A stretch of DNA of 64,000 nt from Streptomyces amritsarensis (GTDB lineage Bacteria; Actinomycetota; Actinomycetes; Streptomycetales; Streptomycetaceae): positions 1 to 64,000 of the forward strand of contig NZ_MQUR01000017.1 in the NCBI RefSeq assembly GCF_001953875.1, given 5' to 3'. This document shows, piece by piece, positions 17,754 through 25,787 of this stretch (positions are counted from its first letter, which is position 1; every line of letters begins with the position of its first letter). The notes beneath the pieces are model-generated. The model did not search any database and had not been told where the DNA came from. It saw only the letters and a program-made list of their open reading frames with translations. The position numbers and the translations under genes were made by a program.

Positions 17754-19031
17754 ATGGACGTCATCTCCGTCATCCGGACCAAGCGGGACCGCGGTGAGCT
17801 GAGCCCCGAGCAGATCGACTGGGTCATCGACGCCTACACCCGCGGCGTCGTGGCCGACGAGCAGATGTCCGCCCTGGCCATGGCCATCCTGCTCAACGGC
17901 ATGAACCGGACCGAGATCGCCCGCTGGACCGCGGCGATGATCGCCTCCGGCGAGCGCATGAACTTCGACGCCCTGTCCCGCCCGACGGCCGACAAGCACT
18001 CCACGGGCGGCGTCGGCGACAAGATCACCCTGCCGCTGGCCCCGCTCGTCGCCGCGTGCGGTGCGGCCGTGCCGCAGCTGTCGGGCCGGGGCCTGGGCCA
18101 CACCGGCGGCACCCTCGACAAGCTGGAGTCCATCCCCGGCTGGCGCGCGCTGCTCTCCAACGAGGAGATGATGCACGTCCTCGACACCACCGGCGCCGTC
18201 ATCTGCGCGGCCGGCGACGGGCTGGCCCCGGCCGACAAGAAGCTCTACGCGCTGCGCGACGTCACCGGCACGGTCGAGGCGATCCCGCTGATCGCCTCCT
18301 CGATCATGTCGAAGAAGATCGCAGAGGGCACGGGCTCGCTCGTCCTGGACGTCAAGGTCGGCACCGGCGCCTTCATGAAGAACATCGAGGACGCGCGCGA
18401 GCTCGCCCGCACCATGGTCGGCCTCGGCACCGACTCGGGCGTCAAGACCGTCGCGCTCCTCACCGACATGTCCACCCCGCTCGGCCTGACCGCCGGCAAC
18501 GCCCTCGAAGTCCGCGAGTCGGTCGAGGTCCTCGCGGGCGGCGGCCCCGCCGACGTCGTCGAGCTGACCATCGCGCTGGCCAAGGAGATGCTGGACGCGG
18601 CGGGCATCAAGGACGCCGACCCGGCGAAGGCCCTGGCCGACGGCTCCGCGATGGACCACTGGCGCCGGATGATCGCGGCCCAGGGCGGCGACCCGGACGC
18701 GGCCCTCCCGGTCGCCCGCGAGCAGCACGTCGTCACCGCCCCGGAGTCGGGCGTCCTGACCCGCCTGGACGCGTACGGCGTCGGTGTCGGCGCCTGGCGC
18801 CTCGGCGCGGGCCGCGCCCGCAAGGAGGACCCGGTGCAGGCGGGCGCCGGCATCGAGCTGCACGCGAAGCCGGGCGACACCGTCACGGCCGGCCAGCCGC
18901 TGATGACGCTGCACACGGACACCCCGGAGAAGTTCGAGTACGCCCTGGGCGCGCTGGAGGGCACCTACGACATCGCCCCGGCGGGCACGGCCTTCTCCGC
19001 CACGCCGATCGTCCTGGACCGCATCGCCTGA
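17754..19031 (+). CDS. deoA: Thymidine phosphorylase
   Basis: A 425-residue pyrimidine nucleoside phosphorylase that splits thymidine or deoxyuridine into base and deoxyribose-1-phosphate. Motifs: KHSTGGVGDKITLPLAPLVA (phosphate loop), the family signature SGRGLGHTGGTLDKLES, and a C-terminal biotinyl-like fold (LRLGAGRARKEDPVQAGAGIEL, with HAKPGDTVTAGQPL). ATG 17754 follows AGGAAG. It has its own operator-like site and is followed by a hairpin, so it is monocistronic. Deoxyribose-1-P would feed the phosphomutase and DeoC encoded later in the window. Confidence 0.96.
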   Translation: MDVISVIRTKRDRGELSPEQIDWVIDAYTRGVVADEQMSALAMAILLNGMNRTEIARWTAAMIASGERMNFDALSRPTADKHSTGGVGDKITLPLAPLVAACGAAVPQLSGRGLGHTGGTLDKLESIPGWRALLSNEEMMHVLDTTGAVICAAGDGLAPADKKLYALRDVTGTVEAIPLIASSIMSKKIAEGTGSLVLDVKVGTGAFMKNIEDARELARTMVGLGTDSGVKTVALLTDMSTPLGLTAGNALEVRESVEVLAGGGPADVVELTIALAKEMLDAAGIKDADPAKALADGSAMDHWRRMIAAQGGDPDAALPVAREQHVVTAPESGVLTRLDAYGVGVGAWRLGAGRARKEDPVQAGAGIELHAKPGDTVTAGQPLMTLHTDTPEKFEYALGALEGTYDIAPAGTAFSATPIVLDRIA

Positions 19032-19052
19032 CCTGCGGCTTCCCTTTCGGGT

Positions 19053-19086
19053 GAACGGGACCGGTGGACCCCCGCCGGTCCCGTTC
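19053..19086 (+). terminator. Hairpin terminator after deoA
   Basis: Perfect 12-bp stem, GAACGGGACCGG (19053-19064) with CCGGTCCCGTTC (19075-19086). Confidence 0.85.
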
Positions 19087-19127
19087 GGCATGCTGGGATC
19101 GGTGACGAACCGATTGAGGAGCACACC

Positions 19128-19721
19128 ATGAGCGCACTCGCGGTCGAGCACCCGCCCTTGAGCGGCGGTGACGACTGGGATTCGGCGGTCGGCCTCTGGA
19201 AGGGGACGGGCGCGCCGAAGGGCTGCAAGGTGGAGATCATCGAGGGGATCGTCACCGTGGCACCACCGCCCGTCAACGACCACAACCTGATCGCGGAGCT
19301 GGTGCAGCAACGGCTGTACTCAGTGATCCCGGACGGCTGGGGTGTCTTCCAGACCCTCAACGTCGCAATTCCGAGCCGCAGCGGCCTGTACATCCCGGAT
19401 CTCGCGGTCGTCCCCAGGAAGGCAGTGCCTCGCGGGGAGAACTTCACTCCCGCGGATGCCGCCGAGCTCGTCGTGGAGATCACTTCCCGGTCGAACGCCG
19501 TCCACGACCGCGTCGCCAAGCTCAACGGCTACGCCGCAGCCGGCATCCCGCTCTACCTGCTCATCGACCCGCACGCGACCGGCAGTCCCACGATCCACCT
19601 CTACGGCGAGTCAAGCGACGGCAAGTACCGCGTCCTGTGGGCGGGCAAGTTCGGCGAAACCGTCCCCCTCCCGGCGCCGTTCGACCTGGCCCTCGATACC
19701 TTCGGCTTCCCCCGCCCCTGA
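19128..19721 (+). CDS. Uma2-family (DUF820) putative endonuclease-fold protein
   Basis: A 197-residue member of the Uma2/DUF820 family, which has a PD-(D/E)XK nuclease-like fold and is very abundant in Streptomyces. Motifs: YEIIEG-like VEIIEGIVTVAPPP, IPDLAVVPRKA and ELVVEITSRSNAVHDRVAKLNGYAAAGIPLYLLIDP. The conserved D-E-K set fits a nuclease-like site. No toxin, integrase or restriction partner adjoins it, and its role is unknown. ATG 19128 follows GAGGAG. Confidence 0.88.
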   Translation: MSALAVEHPPLSGGDDWDSAVGLWKGTGAPKGCKVEIIEGIVTVAPPPVNDHNLIAELVQQRLYSVIPDGWGVFQTLNVAIPSRSGLYIPDLAVVPRKAVPRGENFTPADAAELVVEITSRSNAVHDRVAKLNGYAAAGIPLYLLIDPHATGSPTIHLYGESSDGKYRVLWAGKFGETVPLPAPFDLALDTFGFPRP

Positions 19722-19749
19722 CCTCACCACCGCGGCGGGGCGCGCGCCG

Positions 19750-20118
19750 ATGAGTTCCGGCGGGTCCGGGAGTCATCCCCTCGTGGAGATCACCCGACTC
19801 GTGCTGCCCGGACCCGCCCCGACCGTGCGTGATGCCGCAGCGCTGTGTGCGCGCCTGGCCCGCCTGTACGCGGACGGGGCCCGCGCGGTGGAGTGCGACG
19901 CGCGGGCCGTCACCGCGCCGGGCCTGGGCGCCGTGGAGGTGCTGGCCCGGTTGCGGCTGACCGCGCGGGGCCGGCCGCTGCGGGTGACCGGGGCCGCGCC
20001 CGCCCTACGCGCCCTGCTGGACCTCGTAGGACTCGTCGAGCTGCTCGGGGAGGCCGAACAGCGGGAACCAGCGGGCCGTGTCGAGGAAGGCGTTGAGGCC
20101 GACGATCCGGCCGTCTGA
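19750..20118 (+). CDS. STAS-domain protein
   Basis: A 122-residue STAS-fold protein (ARAVECDARAVTAPGLGAVEVLARLRLTARGRPLRVTG, then APALRALLDLVGLVELLG). This resembles anti-anti-sigma-like or MlaB-like domains. The usual phosphorylatable Ser of SpoIIAA is replaced around PGLGAV, so a classical partner switch is doubtful. Its last 114 nt are antisense to the 3' end of the sigma-factor gene. The start is ATG 19750 (weak ribosome site); GTG 19783 is an alternative. Confidence 0.75.
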   Translation: MSSGGSGSHPLVEITRLVLPGPAPTVRDAAALCARLARLYADGARAVECDARAVTAPGLGAVEVLARLRLTARGRPLRVTGAAPALRALLDLVGLVELLGEAEQREPAGRVEEGVEADDPAV

Positions 20119-21015
20119 GACCTCCAGCACCTGCAGCGCCCACGGGGTGTGCCCGGGCCGGCCGTCCTCGCGCGGCCGGTACTGCCCGAAGGCCGGCATG
20201 CCGTTCGCGGTCGTCGGGATCAGGCGGGAGCCCTTGCAGCCGATGCCCTGGCCCAGGTGCCACGCCGCGATGTCGGCCTTGCCCTGCAACCACAGGTCGA
20301 ACGGCGGCATGGACAGGACGGCGTCCTCGTGCAGCAGTGTCGTGAGGCGCGCGATGTCGTAGGACTCGAAGGCGGCGAGGTACTGCTCCAGCAGCTTCAC
20401 CTGCTCCGCGTCCAGCGGGTCGGCGGACTCGCTCTCGCGCACCCGCTGCCCGGCCAGCGTGGCCCGGGCCCGCTGGAGTGCGCTGTTCACCGACGCCACC
20501 GTGGTGTCCAGCAACTGCGCGACCTCGTCCGCCTTCCAGGCCAGCACCTCGCGCAGGATGAGCACCGCGCGCTGCTTGGCCGGCAGGTGCTGTAGGGCGG
20601 CGACGAAGGCCAGCCGCACGGACTCCTTCGCGAGCGCCATCTCGGCCGGATCCGCGGTCTGCGGCAGCACCCGGCCGTCCGGCACGGGCTCCAGCCAGGT
20701 CACCTCGGGCCGCTGGTTGAGCACGGCGGAGGACTGGTGCTGCGGGGCGGTCAGGTCCATCGGACGCGCCCGCTTGTTCCCGGCGTTCAGCAGGTCCAGG
20801 CAGACGTTGGTGGCGATCCGGTAGAGCCACGACCGCAGCGAGGAGCGGCCCTCGAACTTCTCATGGCTGCGCCAGGCGCGGATGTAGGTGTCCTGCACCG
20901 CGTCCTCGGCGTCGAAGGCGGAACCGAGCATCCGGTAGCAGTAGCCCGTGAGCTCGACCCGGTACCGGTCCATCGCCGCATCGAGGTCGCTGCTGGTGGT
21001 GGCGAGGTCGCTCAT
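20005..21015 (-). CDS. ECF-type sigma factor with C-terminal SnoaL-like domain (SigX5-like)
   Basis: A 336-residue sigma-70-family factor. Region 2 spans about residues 10-80 (GYCYRMLGSAFDAEDAVQDTYIRAW, SWLYRIATNVCLDLL). Region 4 is about 140-195 (LPAKQRAVLILREVLAWKADEVAQLLDTTVASVNSALQRAR). Residues about 205-330 form a SnoaL/NTF2-like tail (LLEQYLAAFESYDIARLTTLLHEDAVLSMPP), typical of ECF groups regulated by the fused domain instead of a separate anti-sigma factor. It converges with the STAS gene by a 114-nt overlap and diverges from the MFS gene. ATG 21015 is the start. Confidence 0.88.
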   Translation of the reverse strand: MSDLATTSSDLDAAMDRYRVELTGYCYRMLGSAFDAEDAVQDTYIRAWRSHEKFEGRSSLRSWLYRIATNVCLDLLNAGNKRARPMDLTAPQHQSSAVLNQRPEVTWLEPVPDGRVLPQTADPAEMALAKESVRLAFVAALQHLPAKQRAVLILREVLAWKADEVAQLLDTTVASVNSALQRARATLAGQRVRESESADPLDAEQVKLLEQYLAAFESYDIARLTTLLHEDAVLSMPPFDLWLQGKADIAAWHLGQGIGCKGSRLIPTTANGMPAFGQYRPREDGRPGHTPWALQVLEVSDGRIVGLNAFLDTARWFPLFGLPEQLDESYEVQQGA

Positions 21016-21103
21016 GTCGGTCCGTCCCCCTGACGTTCGTGGCTTCTTCGGAACCTACCCGAGGGGTCCGACAACGGCAGCCGGAAGCGGGCAACCGCCC
21101 CGA

Positions 21104-21176
21104 TATGTCGATGTCGAGTATCTTGACGTCAAGATTAATCTCCGGCAGGCTTCCCCTGTATCTCGATGTCGAGATA
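21104..21176. promoter_or_regulatory. Three MarR-like palindromic operators before the MFS gene
   Basis: Site 1 (21104-21121) is TATGTCGA-TG-TCGAGTAT. Site 2 (21120-21135) is the perfect palindrome ATCTTGACGTCAAGAT. Site 3 (21159-21176) is TATCTCGA-TG-TCGAGATA. The spacing and TCGA/TTGA half-sites resemble MarR-family operators. No MarR gene is within the window next to it. Confidence 0.65.
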
Positions 21177-21204
21177 CGTGGCTCGGCGGGCGGGGAGGCC
21201 TGGG

Positions 21205-22554
21205 ATGCGGCGCGGCAGGGAGATGGGGAAGACGCGGACGGGGGAGCGGGAACCCGGCCTGTTGACGCAGCTACGGCGGCCCCCCGGCGGCCGCGACGCG
21301 CGGATCATGCTCCTCGCCCAGGCACTGGACCGCGCCGGCACCGGCGTCTGGTCCGCGGCCTGCGTCCTCTACTTCACCTTCGTCGTCGGTCTCGACGCCG
21401 GACAGCTCGGCCTCCTGCTGGGGGCGTCCGGGGTGGCGGGCATCGCCGGCTCGCCCCTGGCGGGCCATCTCGCCGACCGCTTCCCGGTGCGCTCCCTGCT
21501 GATCGGCACCCACCTGCTGCGCCTGGGCGCCCTCTGCCTGCTGCTCGTCGTCACCGACTTCGCACTGCTGCTGGCCGTGGTGGCCGTCACCCACCTCGGG
21601 GACCGCGCGGCCAAGACCCTGGAGATGCTCTTCGCCACCCGGGTCGCGGGCGATCGGCGCGCCACCTACCAGGCGCTGTCGCGCAGTTCGGCGAACGCCG
21701 GCTACGCGCTCGGCGCCGGCCTCGCCGCCATCGGCCTCGCCGTCGGCACCCGCGGTGCCTACCAGGTGCTCATCCTGGCCGACGCGCTGTCGTTCCTCGC
21801 GGCCGCCGCCCTGGTGTGGCGCACCCGGGAACCGCGCGGCCGCGGTCGCGTGACCGCATCCGCATCGGCATCCGCATCCGCATCCGACGAGGCTCCGAAA
21901 GCCCCCGGTACGGCCCCGGCCGGACCGAGTCCCTGGCGGGACCGCGGCTACCTCCGGTTCGTCCTGCTGGACATCCCGATGAACCTCGACGACTCGATCC
22001 TGGCCATCGGCATCCCGCTGTGGCTGGTGAACCACACCACCGCACCGCACGAACTGGTCCCGGCCTTCCTGGTCATCAACACCGTGCTCGTCGTCGTCCT
22101 CCAACTGCGCGTCTCGGCGAAGGTCCGTGGACCGCGCCAGGCCGCCGGAGCGGTCGCCCTGTACGGGCTGACCACGCTCCTGTGCTGCGCCCTCCTGGCC
22201 GCCGCGACCGGAGGTGGGGCCTGGGCCGCCTCGGCCGCCCTGCTCGCCGCGGCGGTGCTGGTCACCGCGGCCGAGCTGATGCGCTCGGTCAGCTCCTGGG
22301 AGCTCGCCGTCTGCCTCGCGCCGCGGGAGGCGCGCGCCTCGTACCTCGGCGTGGCCGGCATGGCGCAGTCCGTGCAGAAGTCCGCCGGTCCGCTGCTGCT
22401 GACGGGCGTGGTGATGGCCGCGGGCCCGGCCGGCTGGCTGGCCCTCGGCGCGGGGGTGGCGGGCCTGTCGCTCGTCCAGCGCCGCTGCAGCCTGCGGCGG
22501 CTGGACCGGCTGGCGGCGGCGGAATCCGCCGCCCCCGCGACCGCGGCCGCCTGA
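21205..22554 (+). CDS. MFS transporter
   Basis: A 449-residue major-facilitator permease with about twelve hydrophobic spans. The loop 2-3 motif is GSPLAGHLADRFPVRSLLIG. A low-complexity Ser/Ala-rich cytoplasmic loop ([16 protein letters not shown]) splits the two halves. The sequence MLFATRVAGDRRATYQALSRS recalls drug-exporter-like MFS proteins. ATG 21205 is chosen because GGGGAGG lies 8 nt upstream; ATG 21166 would fall inside the third operator-like palindrome. Substrate is unknown. MarR-type control suggests an inducible efflux pump (inference). It ends 4 nt before the convergent L,D-transpeptidase gene. Confidence 0.85.
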   Translation: MRRGREMGKTRTGEREPGLLTQLRRPPGGRDARIMLLAQALDRAGTGVWSAACVLYFTFVVGLDAGQLGLLLGASGVAGIAGSPLAGHLADRFPVRSLLIGTHLLRLGALCLLLVVTDFALLLAVVAVTHLGDRAAKTLEMLFATRVAGDRRATYQALSRSSANAGYALGAGLAAIGLAVGTRGAYQVLILADALSFLAAAALVWRTREPRGRGRVTASASASASASDEAPKAPGTAPAGPSPWRDRGYLRFVLLDIPMNLDDSILAIGIPLWLVNHTTAPHELVPAFLVINTVLVVVLQLRVSAKVRGPRQAAGAVALYGLTTLLCCALLAAATGGGAWAASAALLAAAVLVTAAELMRSVSSWELAVCLAPREARASYLGVAGMAQSVQKSAGPLLLTGVVMAAGPAGWLALGAGVAGLSLVQRRCSLRRLDRLAAAESAAPATAAA

Positions 22555-22558
22555 GGCC

Positions 22559-23287
22559 CTACGTCCCCGGCTTGCGGCCGTACACGTAGACGTCCTCGCC
22601 CTTCCCGAGCAGGTTCCAGTACGCCTTGGCGTCGGCGGACCGCATGTTCACGCAGCCCCCCGAACCGGGCGGGTTCCACATGCTCTTGGCGGTCGAGTGG
22701 AAGGCGATGCCGCCGTCGAAGAACTGGGCGTACGGCATGGACACGTTGTAGACCGTCGACCAGTGGTCGATGCTGCGGTGGTAGATCCTCTTCAGGCCGG
22801 TCCGGGTCTCGGTGCCGTCCTTGCCCGTGCGTACCGGCACGGGGCCGTACTTCAGGGCGGCGCCGTCCTGGATCCAGCTGAGCTGCCGCGTCAGGTCCAC
22901 GCAGGCGATCCGCCCCCGGTTCACCGGGCAGGCACCCGCCCGGTTCGGGGTACTGCCCGCCGCCCGCTGGGCCAGCATCGTGCTCATCGCCCGCCAGGTC
23001 AGCGGCCCGGCGTAGCCCTGGGCCGGGCTGATCGCGTGGCTCCTCTGGAACGCCCGGACGGCCGCGCAGTCGGCAGCCGACTGCCTGCCGTCCACGGGCC
23101 GTCCCAGGAACTTCTCCACCTGGCGCTGGTACGGCCCGGTGGACAGGTTGCACGAGGCGGCCTCTGCCGTACCGCCCCACGCGACCACCGCCAACGGCAG
23201 TGCCAGCGCCGCCGCCCCGCCCCACACGGCCGCGCGCCCTCCCGCCCGCCGCGCCTTCCGCGCCGTCCCTGTCGTCCCCGTCCCCAT
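22559..23287 (-). CDS. Secreted L,D-transpeptidase
   Basis: A 242-residue secreted YkuD-domain enzyme. The signal peptide (after a basic RKARRAGGR stretch) ends around GTAEA. A PG-binding-like region follows (QRQVEKFLGRPVDGRQSAADCAAVRAFQRSHAI). The catalytic block is HSTAKSMWNPPGSGGCVNMRS, with His and Cys of the LDT site. Unlike the copy at 81-953 it has no lipobox and no Ser/Ala linker. ATG 23287 is the start. Confidence 0.9.
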   Translation of the reverse strand: MGTGTTGTARKARRAGGRAAVWGGAAALALPLAVVAWGGTAEAASCNLSTGPYQRQVEKFLGRPVDGRQSAADCAAVRAFQRSHAISPAQGYAGPLTWRAMSTMLAQRAAGSTPNRAGACPVNRGRIACVDLTRQLSWIQDGAALKYGPVPVRTGKDGTETRTGLKRIYHRSIDHWSTVYNVSMPYAQFFDGGIAFHSTAKSMWNPPGSGGCVNMRSADAKAYWNLLGKGEDVYVYGRKPGT

Positions 23288-23376
23288 CCGGTCCTCCCCT
23301 GCTCACCGCACTTCGTCCTCCGTGTTCAATGCCCGGAAAACGAGCAGGGGTTGCCTGCGATGGAAGCGAAGTCCCG

Positions 23377-24660
23377 TCAGCGCGCGCCCGCCGCGCAAGC
23401 CGGCATGCGCCGCTGCGCGCGGGCCGCGTGCGTCCCGTACAGGGTGATCGAGACGACCCCGAGCACCGCGAGCAGCGCGATGCCGACCGTGGCCGCCCAG
23501 CCGGCCTCGTGGTAGGCGAGGGCGCCGAGGGTGCCGCCCACGCTGGAACCGAGGTAGTACGCCGACTGGTAGAGCGCGGAGGCCTGCGCACGGCCCGTCT
23601 TCGCGGTCCGGCTCACCGCGGCCGAGGCCACCGCGTGCCCGGCGAAGAAGCCCGCCGTGATCAGGACCAGGCCGAGCACCACCGCCACCAGGGTGTCCGA
23701 CAGCGACAGCAGCAGCCCCAGCGCCGTGGTGGTGACGGCCAGGTACAGCGCGCCGCGCCGCCCCGTACGGGCCACCAGCTTGCCGGCGGCGGCCGAGGAG
23801 ACCGTACCGACCAGGTAGATCAGGAAGACCGACCCGACCACGCCCTGGCCGAGCGAGAACGGCTCGTCCACCAGGCGGTAGCCGATGACCGTGTAGACCG
23901 CGCCGAAGACCGTCATGAACAGCGCGCCGATCCCGTACAGCCGCAGCAGCAGCGGATCGCGCAGATGACCGGCGACGGTACGGCCCACCGCGCGCGGGTT
24001 CAGCGACGCCGGGCGGAAGAACCGCGCCCGGGGCAGCAGCACCAGGAAGACCACCGCGCAGGCCAGCGCCATCACGGCGACGGCGGCCAGACCCGCCCGC
24101 CAGCCTCCCAGCTGCGCCGCCCAGCCGGTGACGAGGCGGCCGCTCATGCCGCCGATGGAGTTGCCCGCCACGAACAGGCCGATCGCGGCCACCAGCGCCC
24201 GGGGCCCGACCTCCTCCGCCAGGTACGCCATCGCGGACGCCGGGATGCCGGCGATCGCCGCACCCTGGACGGCCCGCAGCACCACCAGCCACTCCAGGTT
24301 CGGGGCGAAGGGGACGAGGAGCGCGACGCCGACGGCGACCGCCATCGACCAGGTCATCATCCGGGTGCGGCCGAACCGCTCGGAGAGCGCGCTGAGCGGC
24401 AGGACGAACAGGGCGAGGGCGCCGGTGGCCGCGGACACCGTCCAGCTGGCCTGACCCGCCGTCACCCCGAGGTCCTCGGAGATCGCGGGCAGCAGCGCCT
24501 GGGTGGAGTAGAGGAGGGCGAAGGTCGCCAGTCCGGCGGCGAAGAGCGCGAGGCTCATCCGGCGGTAGCCGGGGCGGCCGGGGGTGTGGGGTTCCGGTAC
24601 GGGGGACGACGCGGTGGAGGCACCCGCGATGGCGGGTGCCCCGGTATGAACGGGAGGCAT
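23377..24660 (-). CDS. MFS transporter (YnfM-like)
   Basis: A 427-residue MFS protein with about twelve spans, resembling the YnfM group (ATFALLYSTQALLPAISEDLGVTAGQASWTVS; LSALSERFGRTRMM; QASALYQSAYYLGSSVGGTLGALAYHEAGW). It is transcribed away from the LysR gene at 24753, which is the likely regulator. The substrate is not known; YnfM-type proteins are annotated as arabinose-like or drug exporters. ATG 24660 is the start. Confidence 0.88.
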   Translation of the reverse strand: MPPVHTGAPAIAGASTASSPVPEPHTPGRPGYRRMSLALFAAGLATFALLYSTQALLPAISEDLGVTAGQASWTVSAATGALALFVLPLSALSERFGRTRMMTWSMAVAVGVALLVPFAPNLEWLVVLRAVQGAAIAGIPASAMAYLAEEVGPRALVAAIGLFVAGNSIGGMSGRLVTGWAAQLGGWRAGLAAVAVMALACAVVFLVLLPRARFFRPASLNPRAVGRTVAGHLRDPLLLRLYGIGALFMTVFGAVYTVIGYRLVDEPFSLGQGVVGSVFLIYLVGTVSSAAAGKLVARTGRRGALYLAVTTTALGLLLSLSDTLVAVVLGLVLITAGFFAGHAVASAAVSRTAKTGRAQASALYQSAYYLGSSVGGTLGALAYHEAGWAATVGIALLAVLGVVSITLYGTHAARAQRRMPACAAGAR

Positions 24661-24704
24661 GCTTCGAAGGTAGGCCGCCGTTTTTCATGCGTCCAATGCA
24701 CAGA

Positions 24705-24719
24705 ATCGCAATAATCGAT
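24705..24719. promoter_or_regulatory. LysR-type box in the MFS/LysR intergenic region
   Basis: ATCG-N7-CGAT, with the general T-N11-A dyad form of LysR binding sites, lies in the 92-bp gap between the divergent genes. Confidence 0.45.
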
Positions 24720-24752
24720 CCACTGCTGCATCAGCAAAGGTCAGGAGCGTGC

Positions 24753-25724
24753 ATGTCGACGAACCGTTACGTAGAAGACATGGCGGTGACAACCTCGCTG
24801 GCGCCCAGGCTGGCGTATTTCGTCGCGGTCGCCCGACACGAGCACGTCACCCGCGCCGCCCAGGAGCTGGGCGTGCCGCAGTCCACCCTGTCCCGGGCCA
24901 TGGTCCGCCTCGAACAGGACCTGGGCGTCAGCCTGTTCGCCCGCAAGGGCCGCACCGTCGCCCTCACCACGGCGGGCCGCACCTTCCTCGCCTCCGCCGA
25001 ACAGGCCCTCGACGGCATCGCCCACGCCGCCGAGTCCGTCCAGCAGGACGCCGACGCGGCCTACGGAAAGGTCGCCTTCGGCTTCCTGCACACCCTCGGA
25101 CCCGAGACCGTGCCCGGCCTCATCCGCGCCTTCCGCGCCGACCACCCGCGCGTGCGCTTCTCCCTGGTCCAGAACTACGGCGAGGCCATGCTGGAGAAGC
25201 TGCGCGCCGGCGAACTCGACCTCTGCCTCACCTCACCGCTCCCGGACGCCCCCGACCTCGTCGCCCGCCGCCTCGACGAACAGCGGCTGCGCCTGGTCGT
25301 CCCCGACGACCACCGCCTCGCGGGCCGCAAGCGCATCCGCCTCGCCGAGGCCGCGGAGGAAACCTTCGTCACCCTCGAAGCCGGCTACGGCCTGCGCCGC
25401 ATCACCGACGACCTGTGCGCGGAAGCCGGGTTCAGCCCCCGCGTCGCCTTCGAGGGCGAGGAGGCCGAGACCCTGCGCGGCCTGGTCGCCGCCGGCCTCG
25501 GCGTGGCCCTGCTGCCGCCGCCGGCCGTGGCCCGCCCCGGGGTGGTCGAGCTGAACGTCACCGCTCCGCGCGCCGTCCGCGAGATCGGCGTCGCCTGGCT
25601 CGACGGCCACCCCGACACCCCGCCGGTCGCCGAGTTCAAGCGCTTCCTCCTCTCCCGCCGCGGCCGCCTCATCCCGGAACTGGAACATCCCGCGGCGCAG
25701 GAGGGCCGGCAGGGCGAAAACTGA
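24753..25724 (+). CDS. LysR-family transcriptional regulator
   Basis: A 323-residue LysR protein. The N-terminal winged helix (LAYFVAVARHEHVTRAAQELGVPQSTLSRAMVRLEQDLGVSLFAR) comes at residues about 18-63, followed by a periplasmic-binding-like effector domain (LRAGELDLCLTS, LVVPDDHRLA, LVAAGLGVALLPPP). It probably senses the substrate of the divergent MFS exporter. ATG 24753 follows AGGAG (24743-24747) by 5 nt; ATG 24780 is a second option. Confidence 0.9.
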   Translation: MSTNRYVEDMAVTTSLAPRLAYFVAVARHEHVTRAAQELGVPQSTLSRAMVRLEQDLGVSLFARKGRTVALTTAGRTFLASAEQALDGIAHAAESVQQDADAAYGKVAFGFLHTLGPETVPGLIRAFRADHPRVRFSLVQNYGEAMLEKLRAGELDLCLTSPLPDAPDLVARRLDEQRLRLVVPDDHRLAGRKRIRLAEAAEETFVTLEAGYGLRRITDDLCAEAGFSPRVAFEGEEAETLRGLVAAGLGVALLPPPAVARPGVVELNVTAPRAVREIGVAWLDGHPDTPPVAEFKRFLLSRRGRLIPELEHPAAQEGRQGEN

Positions 25725-25787
25725 TGGCCCTCGGCGGCCGCGGCGAGCAGAATCGGCAGGGTTGCCGAAGCCCGGGGGGATTGCTGT

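Noticed and set aside
21166..21204. ATG 21166 as the start of the MFS gene
   Set aside because: It lies inside the third operator-like palindrome and has no ribosome site; ATG 21205 has one.
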